A stretch of 64,000 nucleotides of DNA from NCBI RefSeq assembly GCF_001623565.1, contig NZ_CP015196.1:1071001-1135000 (forward strand). Reading direction: 5' to 3'. Positions 48,302 to 57,241 of this stretch are shown one piece after another (the stretch's first letter is position 1; each line of letters opens with the position of its first letter). Made by a program: the position numbers and the translations under genes. The notes beneath the pieces were generated by a model. That model did no database searches. It saw only the letters and a program-made list of their open reading frames with translations, and was not told the DNA's origin. This DNA is from Streptococcus marmotae. GTDB lineage: Bacteria > Bacillota > Bacilli > Lactobacillales > Streptococcaceae.

Positions 48302-48952
48302 TTATAAGAAACCAGATACACAATGAACTGGGACTTCTACAACCCGAAACTCCGCAGTTTTAACTTGGACTTTTCCGTGGTAAAACTCGGTCAAGCTATC
48401 GATGATATTCTGAGTATTTTCTTTATCGACAAAAATCATGGTTTGAATATCTGCTAAGAATGCCGTATCGTATTCTTCTAAATCATGAGTTGCACGCCAG
48501 TTGGCAAATTCTTGATACTGAGAATAACTCATTGTAATAGCAATCCCTTGCTGTTCCTTAACTACGACCATACCAATTTCGGCTAGACCATGTGCAACAG
48601 CCCCTGCATAAGCACGAATTAATCCGCCAGCCCCCAGCTTAACACCTCCAAAATAGCGTGTTACAACGGCTACTACATTAGTCAAGTGATTATTTTCCAA
48701 AACGGTTAGCATAGGAACACCAGCAGTTCCAGAGGGTTCACCGTCATCAGATGAGCGTTTGATTTCCATCTGTTCTCCCAAGATAAAAGCAGAGCAGTTA
48801 TGGGTGGCGCGGTAATGTTCTTTTTTGATGTAGTTAATAAAATCACGAGCTTCATCTTCTGTTTTTACTCTTTTCAAATGGCAAATAAATCGTGATTTTT
48901 TGATTTCTTCTTCTGTCAGACCGTCAGCAGTAATAGTACGATATTCTTTCAT
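48302..48952 (-). CDS. YigZ/IMPACT-family protein
   Basis: A 216-residue protein. The N-terminal UPF0029 domain has KKSRFICHLKRVKTEDEARDFI-like and RATHNCSAFILG, then RSSDDGEPSGTAGVPML and VTRYFGGVKLGAGGLIRAY, which are strong family motifs. The C-terminal domain (about 140-205) is DUF1949-like. The role is unclear and linked to translation or stress. It is divergent from comFA with a 66-base gap. This arrangement beside comFA is conserved in several streptococci as I recall. Confidence 0.9.
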   Translation of the reverse strand: MKEYRTITADGLTEEEIKKSRFICHLKRVKTEDEARDFINYIKKEHYRATHNCSAFILGEQMEIKRSSDDGEPSGTAGVPMLTVLENNHLTNVVAVVTRYFGGVKLGAGGLIRAYAGAVAHGLAEIGMVVVKEQQGIAITMSYSQYQEFANWRATHDLEEYDTAFLADIQTMIFVDKENTQNIIDSLTEFYHGKVQVKTAEFRVVEVPVHCVSGFL

Positions 48953-49003
48953 AACATGATTGTACTAAGTTTTTGTAAAGATGACAAGTTTTCGGATGCA
49001 ATT

Positions 49004-49011
49004 TACGAATA
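49004..49011 (+). promoter_or_regulatory. SigX (ComX) promoter box, TACGAATA
   Basis: An exact match to the streptococcal cin/com-box. It has a T-rich tract upstream (AGTTTTCGG near 48987). The comFA ATG at 49019 is seven bases past the box, so transcription should start at or very near the AUG. It ties comFA-comFC to the sigma factor encoded at 60388. Confidence 0.9.
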
Positions 49012-49018
49012 AATCAGT

Positions 49019-50338
49019 ATGACAGATATGACAAATTACTATGGGAGATTGTTTACCCACCATCAATTGACGGAAACAGAGCGACTGCAAGCTAAAACGA
49101 TACCAAGCCAAACACCGCATTATACGTGTTTTCGCTGTGCAACTCTATTTGAAGAAAAGCACTGCTTGCCAAATGGAGCTCTGTACTGTCGAGAATGTAT
49201 ACTATTGGGACGTGTACGGACAGATGAAGATTTGTACTATTTTCCTCAGCAACCATTTCCTTCTCAACGCTCTCTCAAGTGGGAAGGTGAATTAACCACT
49301 TGGCAGCAAGAAATTTCAGATGGACTACGACAGAATTTCAAAGAAAGAAAAGCTACTTTAGTACATGCAGTAACAGGAGCTGGAAAGACAGAGATGATTT
49401 ACCAGCTGGTTGCTGATGTGATTGATGGAGGTGGCGCAGTTTGCTTGGCCAGTCCGCGGATTGACGTTTGTATCGAATTGTATAAGAGGTTGCAGAAAGA
49501 TTTTGCCTGTCCAATTAGCCTCTTACATGGGACCTCGGAGCCATATTTTCGGACACCTTTAGTTATTGCGACCACACATCAATTGCTCAAATTTTATCGA
49601 GCTTTTGATTTGATTTTGATTGATGAAGTGGATGCTTTTCCCTATGTCGACAATCCTATGCTGTATCGTGCAGTAGAAAATGCCGTTAAAGCAGATGGAG
49701 TAATCATGTTTTTGACGGCAACTTCGACAGATGAATTAGAGAAAAAAGTTCAATCAGGAACCCTTCATCGTCTGCGTTTACCACGGCGGTTTCATGGTAA
49801 CCCACTAGTTGTTCCACAAAAGACGTGGCTGTCACAGTTTGAAGCACAGCTAAAAAAGAAAAAGATAACTCCAAAATTACTTAGTAAGATAGCAGAGCAA
49901 CGAAAAACAGGATACCCACTGCTGATTTTTTTGCCTGAGATTCGTATGGGACAATCTTTTGCCCAGTTGCTGGAAAAGGATTTCCAAGATCAAGGGATTG
50001 GCTTTGTGTCCAGTCAGACAGATAATCGATTGGAAATCGTTGAGCAATTTCGACGCCGGGAAATCGGGATTCTTGTCACAACAACCATCTTAGAACGAGG
50101 AGTGACCTTTCCTTGTGTAGATGTGTTTGTTGTACAAGCTAACCACGCTCTCTACACCTCTTCTTCGCTCATTCAGATTGCTGGAAGGGTAGGGCGCAGT
50201 ATGGAGAGACCAACAGGAGATTTGCTCTTTTTTCACGATGGAAGCAACCGTGCGATTGAAAAAGCTATTCGGGAAATTCGACTAATGAACAAGGAGGCGG
50301 GATATGACAGTGTGCCTACTGTGCCAGCAAGCTCTTAA
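49019..50338 (+). CDS. comFA: Competence DNA-uptake helicase ComFA
   Basis: A 439-residue superfamily 2 ATPase that drives single-stranded DNA through the ComEC channel. A four-Cys zinc site (Cys37, 40, 57, 60; YTCFRC and YCREC) precedes the helicase core. Walker A is AVTGAGKT (about 117-124), Walker B is IDEVD (201-205), motif III is LTATS, and motif VI is QIAGRVGRS. The length equals pneumococcal ComFA. The start is ATG 49019 or 49028; neither has a ribosome site, consistent with a leaderless message from the SigX box. It overlaps comFC by 35 bases. Confidence 0.95.
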   Translation: MTDMTNYYGRLFTHHQLTETERLQAKTIPSQTPHYTCFRCATLFEEKHCLPNGALYCRECILLGRVRTDEDLYYFPQQPFPSQRSLKWEGELTTWQQEISDGLRQNFKERKATLVHAVTGAGKTEMIYQLVADVIDGGGAVCLASPRIDVCIELYKRLQKDFACPISLLHGTSEPYFRTPLVIATTHQLLKFYRAFDLILIDEVDAFPYVDNPMLYRAVENAVKADGVIMFLTATSTDELEKKVQSGTLHRLRLPRRFHGNPLVVPQKTWLSQFEAQLKKKKITPKLLSKIAEQRKTGYPLLIFLPEIRMGQSFAQLLEKDFQDQGIGFVSSQTDNRLEIVEQFRRREIGILVTTTILERGVTFPCVDVFVVQANHALYTSSSLIQIAGRVGRSMERPTGDLLFFHDGSNRAIEKAIREIRLMNKEAGYDSVPTVPASS

Positions 50339-50969
50339 AAAGCGCATCCTCTTTTCGGATCTCCTTCTTTTAAGGAGGGAACAAGAAGGTATCTGTAGCG
50401 ATTGCCAGGAAAAATTTTCGCCTATATCGGAAATTCATTGTCCGACCTGTTTCAAAGAAGGAGAAGAAGCAAGCTGTACGGATTGTCTTTATTGGTCCAA
50501 TAAAGGCTTAGAGGTCAGCCATGAAAGTCTGTATCGCTATAATGAGCAAATGGCAGACTACATTAGTCGATATAAATTTATTGGAGATTACCTGCTTCGA
50601 ACAGTCTTTGCAACAGAACTGCGGAATTATTTTAAAAATAAGACCGATTATACCTTGGTCCCTATCCCAATTAGTGAGAAGAGAATGACAGAAAGGGGCT
50701 TTAATCAAGTAACGGGCCTGCTCAGTGCTGCGGGTGTATCGTTTGTTGAGCTTCTTCAAAAAGAAGATACAAAGAAGCAGTCAGAAAAAAATCGGGCAGA
50801 ACGTTTGGCGTCAAAGCAATCTTTTTCAATTCTGGCTAACGTAGACGTTCCTGAAAAAATTATCCTCATTGATGATATTTACACAACAGGTGCGACCATA
50901 CAGCTGGCAAAGCAAATCCTAATGAAAAATGGTGCGAAAGCCGTCACGAGTTTTTCACTAGCTCGTTAG
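50304..50969 (+). CDS. comFC: Competence protein ComFC, phosphoribosyltransferase-like
   Basis: A 221-residue protein. The N-terminal zinc-binding part has CLLC, CSDC, CPTC and CTDC pairs (about 4-70). The C-terminal part is a type I PRTase fold with IILIDDIYTTGATIQLAKQI (about 187-206). ComFC works with ComFA in DNA uptake. AAGGAGG lies inside comFA seven bases before the ATG, and the 35-base overlap indicates coupling. It is controlled by the SigX box of comFA. Its stop overlaps the cre-like site for hpf. Confidence 0.94.
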   Translation: MTVCLLCQQALKKRILFSDLLLLRREQEGICSDCQEKFSPISEIHCPTCFKEGEEASCTDCLYWSNKGLEVSHESLYRYNEQMADYISRYKFIGDYLLRTVFATELRNYFKNKTDYTLVPIPISEKRMTERGFNQVTGLLSAAGVSFVELLQKEDTKKQSEKNRAERLASKQSFSILANVDVPEKIILIDDIYTTGATIQLAKQILMKNGAKAVTSFSLAR

Positions 50970-51004
50970 CAAACGCTTGCAAAAAAAACTAAATATGGTA
51001 TAAT
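50968..51004 (+). promoter_or_regulatory. hpf promoter with a cre-like CcpA site
   Basis: AGCAAACGCTTGCA (50968-50981) matches the cre consensus TGNAANCGNWNNCA except for the first base. It covers the -35 area (CTTGCA). TGG-TATAAT (50999-51004) is an extended -10. CcpA would repress here while glucose is present. Control of the homologous gene by a cre site has been described in lactococci. Confidence 0.7.
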
Positions 51005-51045
51005 AGTAATGAACAAAAGCGAAAGCTTAGAAAGAGGTACTTACT

Positions 51046-51585
51046 ATGATTAAATTTAGCGTTCGTGGAGAGAACATTGAAGTAACAGAAGCGCTCCGTA
51101 GCTATGTCGAAGAAAAAGTAGCAAAGATTGAAAAATACTTCCATGCAGACCAAGAGTTAAATGCAAAAGTAAATCTAAAAGTTTATCGCGATAAACGCTC
51201 AAAAGTTGAGGTGACCATTCCGTTAGGGTCAATTACACTTCGTGCAGAAGATATTTCTCAAGACATGTATGGGTCAATTGATTTGGTAGTGGATAAGATT
51301 GAACGTCAAATTCGCCGCAACAAAACAAAGATTGAAAAGAAAAATCGCCAAAAAGTATCAACTAGTCAATTGTTTACAGATGAGTTAGTTGAGCAAGTGG
51401 AAGAAGAAGTAAAAGTTGTCCGTACAAAACAAGTCGATTTGAAGCCAATGGATCTGGAAGAAGCCATCTTACAACTAGAATTGTTGGGACATGATTTCTT
51501 CATCTACACAGATGCCAAAGATAGCACAACAAATGTTATTTACAAGCGTGAAGATGGTGGACTTGGCCTCCTAGAAGTAAAATAA
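51046..51585 (+). CDS. hpf: Long-form ribosome hibernation promoting factor
   Basis: A 179-residue protein. The N-terminal YfiA/HPF domain (about 1-105: FSVRGENIEVTEALRSYVEEK, part RDKRSKVEVTIPLGSITLRA) binds the 30S decoding centre. The C-terminal dimerisation domain (about 120-179: QVDLKPMDLEEAILQLELLG) joins two ribosomes into 100S particles during stationary phase. GAAAGAGGTACTTACT precedes the ATG. It lies behind comFC in the usual streptococcal order and ends at a terminator. Confidence 0.95.
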   Translation: MIKFSVRGENIEVTEALRSYVEEKVAKIEKYFHADQELNAKVNLKVYRDKRSKVEVTIPLGSITLRAEDISQDMYGSIDLVVDKIERQIRRNKTKIEKKNRQKVSTSQLFTDELVEQVEEEVKVVRTKQVDLKPMDLEEAILQLELLGHDFFIYTDAKDSTTNVIYKREDGGLGLLEVK

Positions 51586-51586
51586 T

Positions 51587-51622
51587 AAAAAATTATCTGC
51601 AATTTATTTGCAGATAATTTTT
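51587..51622. terminator. Intrinsic terminator after hpf, probably bidirectional
   Basis: AAAATTATCTGCAA and TTGCAGATAATTTT form a perfect stem with T and A runs on either side. It separates hpf from the convergent carboxypeptidase-like gene. Confidence 0.85.
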
Positions 51623-51632
51623 TGTCTCGATA

Positions 51633-52868
51633 TTACAATTTTTCATTGACATAGCGGACAAAGTAGTTCCACCAGGATGCGGGCCAAGATGCAGGTGCGA
51701 CATCGTCTTCGGCTAGTAAGTCGATGCTGGGTTGTTGCTGCACATATCCGTGACCGATGAGGTCAGAGTCTGTGAGCGTCAATGTTCCCACTACCGTTTT
51801 CTTTTCAATAGGAGCATTCCAAACTGTGTCGAGCCCGTTCGTCTCGGCCATGACTTCATTCTTGTTCCGCACTCGTTTCACAACGACAAAGTCGTCAGCT
51901 GCTACGGCAGAAATGGTGGCTTTTTTTCCGTTGAAAATAGTAATCTGGCTATCGTGATAGGGTTTTCCAGCTTCAACCAGCGTTAATGGTTTAAAATATT
52001 GATAAGAATAGTTTAGAAGATTAGTCGTTTCTGTGAAGCGTTTTTCGGGATAAGTCTCGCCTTCAGTCGTGTGTAAGACGACAGTAATCACACGCATGTC
52101 ATTTTCCACGCTCGTAGCGACCATTGAGGTACCGGAAGCTGTTTTTAATCCATCTAGCCCCTCTCGTTCGTAGCTATTTCCTTTTAACATCCAGTTTGTC
52201 CCGTAGTAGAGGGTACCATTCATCTTGAAGGATGGCTTAGATGTAATCGAAAGAATTTGTGGATAGTCAAGAACAAGTCGGCGAGCGATGATGGCGACAT
52301 CGAGGGCTGAGAGCAAATTTTCTGCATCGTCTTTTGTGCCAGGATAGCGATTGTCACCTAGTAGGTCATTGGTTAAACCAGTAGCGTTCACCAATGTCGC
52401 ATCTGAAATACCCCAAGAAGCTACTTTTTCCTTCATCTTATCAACAAAAGCTGCTTCGTTCCCTGCCACTTTTTCTGCAAGTGCAATTGTGGCGCTGTTG
52501 GCAGATGCGATAAGAGAGGCCTCTAGCAGTTCTTTTACAGTATAAGAACGCGCATCAAGTGGGAGATTGGTCACAGGGGAAGTGACAGTCAGGTTATAAG
52601 CGTAGTCTGAAATCGTCACAGGGGTAGCCATATCCATCTTTCCTTCTTCAATAGCTTCATAGACTAGATAAGCTGTTAGGAGATTGGTGATGGACGCAAT
52701 ACTGGTGGGAGTAGTCGCATCTTGCTCGTAAAGGATTTTTCCTGTAGTTGCCTCAATGGCAATCGAGTGTTTGGCTTCTGTCCGGTATTGCTCGAGAGCA
52801 GCTACAGAAAGTGGGGGAGTTAAACTGAACAGCACTAATAGACTGATCAGCAAGAGTCGTTTCATCAT
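51633..52868 (-). CDS. D-alanyl-D-alanine carboxypeptidase homologue with altered active site
   Basis: A 411-residue PBP5/DacA-like protein. A signal peptide (RLLLISLLVLFSLTPPLSVA) is followed by the S11 peptidase domain, and a C-terminal PBP5_C domain and amphipathic tail (SWWNYFVRYVNEKL). The SXXK motif reads Ser59-Ile-Thr-Asn62, so the general-base lysine is Asn. SXN is kept (Ser122-Ala-Asn124). KTG reads Lys242-Thr-Ala244. Two of three motifs are changed, so D,D-carboxypeptidase activity is doubtful. The frame is intact and well preserved, so a binding or regulatory role is possible. Start is ATG 52868 or the next ATG, after GAGAGGTG. Confidence 0.82.
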   Translation of the reverse strand: MMKRLLLISLLVLFSLTPPLSVAALEQYRTEAKHSIAIEATTGKILYEQDATTPTSIASITNLLTAYLVYEAIEEGKMDMATPVTISDYAYNLTVTSPVTNLPLDARSYTVKELLEASLIASANSATIALAEKVAGNEAAFVDKMKEKVASWGISDATLVNATGLTNDLLGDNRYPGTKDDAENLLSALDVAIIARRLVLDYPQILSITSKPSFKMNGTLYYGTNWMLKGNSYEREGLDGLKTASGTSMVATSVENDMRVITVVLHTTEGETYPEKRFTETTNLLNYSYQYFKPLTLVEAGKPYHDSQITIFNGKKATISAVAADDFVVVKRVRNKNEVMAETNGLDTVWNAPIEKKTVVGTLTLTDSDLIGHGYVQQQPSIDLLAEDDVAPASWPASWWNYFVRYVNEKL

Positions 52869-53252
52869 TACAATACACCTCTCGATAGTTATCAGTATCA
52901 TTATATCATATAAAATGGAGGAGAATAGAAACTATGCCGTATCTAGTAAGAAAAAGCCAACCTCCCCTATTGTTTGTGCATCAGCATTTTTACAAAAGAA
53001 TAGGCTGACTGCGACATATTTTCTGCCGGGAAACGGATTTTTTTTCCAGCAATATGCCATTCAAAAACAAAAGTCATTTCAGGTAGTTGGTATGAATGAG
53101 ATGAAATCTCACGTGAAAATAGTCTGAAAATAATGAAAATTGGTTCTTTTGCAAAATTTTCTGACAAAGTTCTTTTTTTCTGACAAAATTATGATATAAT
53201 ATCTCTCATAGACGTAAAAAGTCTTTAGAATTAAACAAAACAGAGGTGTTTT
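52869..53252. promoter_or_regulatory. oppA upstream region with CodY-like boxes and extended -10 promoter
   Basis: The 384-base gap holds no gene. AATAGTCTGAAAATA (53118-53132) matches 12 of 15 positions of the CodY box AATTTTCWGAAAATT. AATTTTCTGACAAAG (53155-53169) and TTTTTTCTGACAAAA (53174-53188) are further partial matches. TGA-TATAAT (53195-53200) is an extended -10. AACAGAGGTG is the ribosome site. CodY would repress peptide uptake when branched-chain amino acids are plentiful. Confidence 0.62.
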
Positions 53253-55037
53253 ATGAAAAAGTCGACTAAAATGCTCGCTCTTGCAGGTGTGACATTGTTA
53301 TCAGTTGCAACACTTGCGGCTTGTGGTTCAAAAAGCTCATCTAGCAAGGAAGCTGCTAAAACAAACCTATCATTTCCAACAGAAGTGACTCATGATGGTA
53401 CTGCGATTAAAGGCGGACAATTGAACTATGCTATTGTATCTCCAGCAGCAGCTACGGGTTTGTTGATTGATGAATTGGCAGATAATGCGCTTGACCTTGC
53501 CTTTGCTGGTATGGTCGATGAGAGCATGTTTGGCTACGATGGCAACCGTAAGCTCAACGATTCAGGTCTTGCAAAGGTAGATTTTGATGTTGAAGCAAAG
53601 AAATTGACCGTTAGCTTGACTGGTAAAGACTACAAGTGGTCTGATGGGGAGCCATTTACAATCGACGACTATATCTTCACCATTGAAAAGATGGCTGATA
53701 AAGATTATGAAGGTGTCCGTTTTGATGACTCGTATACAAACATCGTCGGAATGGACGAATTTGTAGCTGGAAAAGCAGACAAAATTTCAGGTATTGAAAA
53801 GGTTGATGATTACACTGCTGTTCTTACTGTAAAAGAAATGAACCCTTCTATGCAGTATGCAGGTGGTACTGTGCCACACTTTGTCATGCCAAAACACATC
53901 TATAAAGATATTGCAGTAAAAGACTGGGCGACAAGCGAATACTCACGTACAGCTAAAACAGTTGGTTTGGGTAAATTTAAAATCAAAGACATTGTCAATG
54001 GTGAATCGATCACTTATGTACCAAATGAATACTATTTCAAGGGCAAACCAAAAGTTGATACATTAAAAGTGGACATTGTTTCACCAGATACCATTGTATC
54101 AGAAATGAAAGCGGGTCATTATGACCTTGCGGAAATGCCTGAAGATCAGTTTGATTCTTATAAGGATTTGAAAAACCTCACACTTGTCGGAGAAGTTTCT
54201 AGTTCTTATGAATACCTATCATTTAACTTTGGTACCTATGACAAAGAAGCTAAGAAGAGTGTTCCAAACCCAAATGCTAAGATGAATGATGTGAAATTGC
54301 GTCAAGCGATGGGCTATGCTCTTGATACCAAGACAGCAGGAGAAAAACTTTACAACGGTTTGTATCACCCAGCAAACTCTCTTCTCATCTCATTCTTTGG
54401 TGATTTACACGATTCAGAATTAGAAGGCTACACATACAATCCAGAAAAAGCAAAACAATTACTTGATGAAGCTGGCTACAAAGACGTAGATGGAGACGGT
54501 ATCCGTGAAGGTAAGGATGGTAAACCATTTAAGATTAGCCTTGCAGCGCGTAAACGGACAGAAACCAATGAAGCGCTTGTAGAGCAGTACATCGCTTGGT
54601 GGAAAGAAGTCGGATTAAACGTTGAGCTTTATACAGGACGTACAATCGAGTTGAACTCATTCTACGAGATGGTTAAAGCAAATGATGCCAATATCGACGC
54701 TTACCTCGGAGGATTTGGTACTGGTTATGATCCACTTCCTAAAGTATGGGGACCAACGAATGCATTCAACATGTCTCGTTATGTATCAGATGAAAATACA
54801 AAACTACTCGAAGCAATGGCTTCAGTTGAATCGTTCGACGAGAAGAAAAATCTTGAAAACTACAAGAAATGGCAAGAAAATGCCTTCAAGGAAGCATTTG
54901 CAATCCCATTGTTTGAATCAGAAACCATTACTGCGGTTAACAAACGTGTGAAATACTACGATACTTATAAAGGTTCAGATACTAAATCAGCACTTGAACA
55001 AATTGAGTTGACTGCTGATAAAGGTATCGCTGAGTAA
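53253..55037 (+). CDS. oppA: Oligopeptide ABC transporter substrate-binding lipoprotein
   Basis: A 594-residue family 5 solute-binding lipoprotein. The signal peptide ends LSVATLAAC with lipidated Cys24. GGQLNYAIVSP, KYKWSDGEPFTIDDYIF-like (YKWSDGEPFTIDDYIFTIEK) and YEYLSFNFGTYD are family segments. It captures peptides outside the membrane for OppBCDF. In streptococci such proteins also bind signalling peptides. ComRS-type competence needs peptide import by Opp/Ami, so it may serve the comX circuit here; that is inference. A terminator separates it from the four transporter genes, allowing excess OppA. Confidence 0.92.
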   Translation: MKKSTKMLALAGVTLLSVATLAACGSKSSSSKEAAKTNLSFPTEVTHDGTAIKGGQLNYAIVSPAAATGLLIDELADNALDLAFAGMVDESMFGYDGNRKLNDSGLAKVDFDVEAKKLTVSLTGKDYKWSDGEPFTIDDYIFTIEKMADKDYEGVRFDDSYTNIVGMDEFVAGKADKISGIEKVDDYTAVLTVKEMNPSMQYAGGTVPHFVMPKHIYKDIAVKDWATSEYSRTAKTVGLGKFKIKDIVNGESITYVPNEYYFKGKPKVDTLKVDIVSPDTIVSEMKAGHYDLAEMPEDQFDSYKDLKNLTLVGEVSSSYEYLSFNFGTYDKEAKKSVPNPNAKMNDVKLRQAMGYALDTKTAGEKLYNGLYHPANSLLISFFGDLHDSELEGYTYNPEKAKQLLDEAGYKDVDGDGIREGKDGKPFKISLAARKRTETNEALVEQYIAWWKEVGLNVELYTGRTIELNSFYEMVKANDANIDAYLGGFGTGYDPLPKVWGPTNAFNMSRYVSDENTKLLEAMASVESFDEKKNLENYKKWQENAFKEAFAIPLFESETITAVNKRVKYYDTYKGSDTKSALEQIELTADKGIAE

Positions 55038-55090
55038 GACAGTGTACGGACAATCTCTCGTGACGAATGGAATGGGTTACGGATAGATGT

Positions 55091-55119
55091 TGAAAAGGCC
55101 AACTCAGTTGGCTTTTTCA
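55091..55119 (+). terminator. Intrinsic terminator between oppA and oppD
   Basis: TGAAAAGGCCAAC pairs with GTTGGCTTTTTCA around TCA. It probably attenuates read-through, so oppA is made in larger amounts than the rest. Confidence 0.8.
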
Positions 55120-55204
55120 AATTATCGATGTAAAAAATCGTAACATGGCATGAGATGATTTTGCTATTTAGAAAGAATTTTCGAGTACCCATCCGCTGAA
55201 ATAG

Positions 55205-55232
55205 TTGGCAGAGGAGGGGGATTTATGATAAA
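55205..55232 (+). promoter_or_regulatory. Candidate promoter of oppDFBC
   Basis: TTGGCA (55205-55210) is followed 18 bases later by TAAAAT near 55229-55234. It lies about 60 bases before oppD. The match is moderate. Confidence 0.45.
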
Positions 55233-55293
55233 ATAGTATAAATATTCTATTTTTAGTGAGAGACAGCTTGGCTGATGACGAAGGAGGAAAAGC

Positions 55294-56295
55294 GTGACAA
55301 ATGCAAAACCGCTTTTAGAGATTAAGGACCTACACGTCGGTTTCCGTATTGGCGATGAATTTTATGATGCCGTTGATGGTGTGTCAATTAATCTACAAAA
55401 AAATGAAATTTTAGCAATTGTAGGAGAATCTGGTTGTGGAAAATCCACGTTAGCAACCACTATTATGGGACTTCACAATCCATTGAATACAAAGATTGAG
55501 GGACAAATTCAATACCAAGATACAGAACTGGTTGGAATGAGCGAGGCGGATTATAACAAGATTCGTGGAAATGATATCGGAATGATTTTCCAAGATCCAT
55601 TGGCTTCCTTAAATCCATTGATGACCATTGGTGCCCAAATTGATGAAGCCTTGTACTACCATACGGATATGAACGCAGAACAGCGGACAGCTCGTGTCTT
55701 GGAACTACTGGAACAAGTAGGAATTCCAAATCCAAAACGAACTTTTAAGCAGTATCCACACGAACTATCAGGCGGAATGCGTCAACGGATTGTGATTGCG
55801 ATTGCCTTGTCATGTAAACCGCCGATTATTATTGCAGATGAGCCAACGACTGCCTTAGATGTGACGATTCAAGCACAAATTTTGGATTTGTTAAATGAAA
55901 TCCAAGCAGAAACTGGTTCAGGAATTATCTTAATCACACACGATTTGGGTGTCGTAGCAGAGACCGCAGACCGTGTAGCGGTTATGTACGGTGGACAATT
56001 CGTAGAAGTTGCGCCAGTTGAAGAATTATTTACTAATCCAAAACATCCTTATACACGCTCATTGCTGAAGTCAAATCCACAATCGAGTGATGAGGGGGGC
56101 GACCTGCACGTTATTGACGGGACAGTTCCTCCATTGACGAAAATGCCTCGTACTGGTTGTCGATTTGCATCGCGTATTCCTTGGATTAGTTCAGAAGCTC
56201 ATGAAGAAAATCCAACAATGCATGAAGTAGGACCAAACCACTTTGTTCGTTGTACTTGCCATGAGACATTCTATTTTGAGGAGGAAGCGAACTAA
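55294..56295 (+). CDS. oppD: Oligopeptide ABC transporter ATPase OppD
   Basis: A 333-residue ATPase. Walker A is GESGCGKS (44-51), the signature is LSGGMRQRI, and Walker B is IIIADEPTTALD. The C-terminal extension has RCTCHE preceded by GCRFASRIPW, the Cys-rich oligopeptide domain that may hold an Fe-S cluster, though only part of the four-Cys set is visible (Cys at GCRF, CTC). GAAGGAGGAAAAGC precedes the GTG/ATG start. It is the first gene of D-F-B-C, overlapping oppF by one base (TAATG). Confidence 0.93.
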   Translation: MTNAKPLLEIKDLHVGFRIGDEFYDAVDGVSINLQKNEILAIVGESGCGKSTLATTIMGLHNPLNTKIEGQIQYQDTELVGMSEADYNKIRGNDIGMIFQDPLASLNPLMTIGAQIDEALYYHTDMNAEQRTARVLELLEQVGIPNPKRTFKQYPHELSGGMRQRIVIAIALSCKPPIIIADEPTTALDVTIQAQILDLLNEIQAETGSGIILITHDLGVVAETADRVAVMYGGQFVEVAPVEELFTNPKHPYTRSLLKSNPQSSDEGGDLHVIDGTVPPLTKMPRTGCRFASRIPWISSEAHEENPTMHEVGPNHFVRCTCHETFYFEEEAN

Positions 56296-57239
56296 TGGGA
56301 TTTATTGAAGTAAAAGATTTAAAAGTTCATTACCCTATCCGTAGTGGCTTCTTTAACCGTGTAACAGACCATGTTTACGCAGTGGATGGTGTAAACCTTG
56401 AATTTGAAGAAGGAAAAACCTACGGACTTGTAGGAGAATCTGGTTCAGGGAAATCAACAATCGGGAAGACGATTATTGGTTTGGAGCGTTCAACTGCTGG
56501 GCAGATTATTTATGAAGGCCAAGATGTGACCAATAAACCGCGTCGTAAAAAAGGAAACTTTAACCGCGATGTCCAAATGATTTTCCAAGATTCTCTCTCT
56601 AGTTTCAACCCGAAAAAACGGATTTTGGATATCATTGCCGAGCCTATTCGCAACTTTGATCGCTTGTCACCAGATGAAGAAAAGAAGAGAGTTCTTCAAT
56701 TGTTGGATACGATTGGGTTAACAGAAGAAGCACTGGTAAAATATCCGCATGAATTTTCAGGTGGACAACGTCAACGGATTGGTGTTGCACGTGCCTTGGC
56801 AAGTAATCCTCGGTTGATTATTGCAGATGAACCGGTATCTGCCTTGGACTTGTCTGTGCAAGCGCAAGTGTTGAACTATATGAAACGCATTCAAGACGAG
56901 TACAAGTTGAGCTATCTGTTTATTTCGCATGACCTCGGAGTTGTTCAACACATGTGTGATGAGCTCTATATTATGTATCGTGGACGTTTTGTAGAGACTG
57001 GAAATAAAGAGGACATTTATAACAATCCACAGCATATCTATACCAAACGCCTATTATCTGCTATTCCAAGTATCGATCCACTCAATCGCAAGGAGAATAA
57101 GCAACGCCGTTTAGCGTCAGAAGCAGAATATCAGGAAAAACAAAGTATTTTCTACGATGAAAATGGTCGTGTGTTTGATTTGACAAATTTCTCAGCAACT
57201 CATCGTGTTGCTTTGCCAGCTGCGAAAGGAGGTAACTAA
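56295..57239 (+). CDS. oppF: Oligopeptide ABC transporter ATPase OppF
   Basis: A 314-residue ATPase, partner of OppD. Walker A is GESGSGKS (47-54), the signature is FSGGQRQRIGVARAL, and Walker B is LIIADEPVSALD. HPYTKRLL-like QHIYTKRLLSAIPSIDP leads to the C-terminal oligopeptide-type tail. It begins one base before the oppD stop is finished. The stop is followed by oppB after only two bases. Confidence 0.93.
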   Translation: MGFIEVKDLKVHYPIRSGFFNRVTDHVYAVDGVNLEFEEGKTYGLVGESGSGKSTIGKTIIGLERSTAGQIIYEGQDVTNKPRRKKGNFNRDVQMIFQDSLSSFNPKKRILDIIAEPIRNFDRLSPDEEKKRVLQLLDTIGLTEEALVKYPHEFSGGQRQRIGVARALASNPRLIIADEPVSALDLSVQAQVLNYMKRIQDEYKLSYLFISHDLGVVQHMCDELYIMYRGRFVETGNKEDIYNNPQHIYTKRLLSAIPSIDPLNRKENKQRRLASEAEYQEKQSIFYDENGRVFDLTNFSATHRVALPAAKGGN

Positions 57240-57241
57240 GC

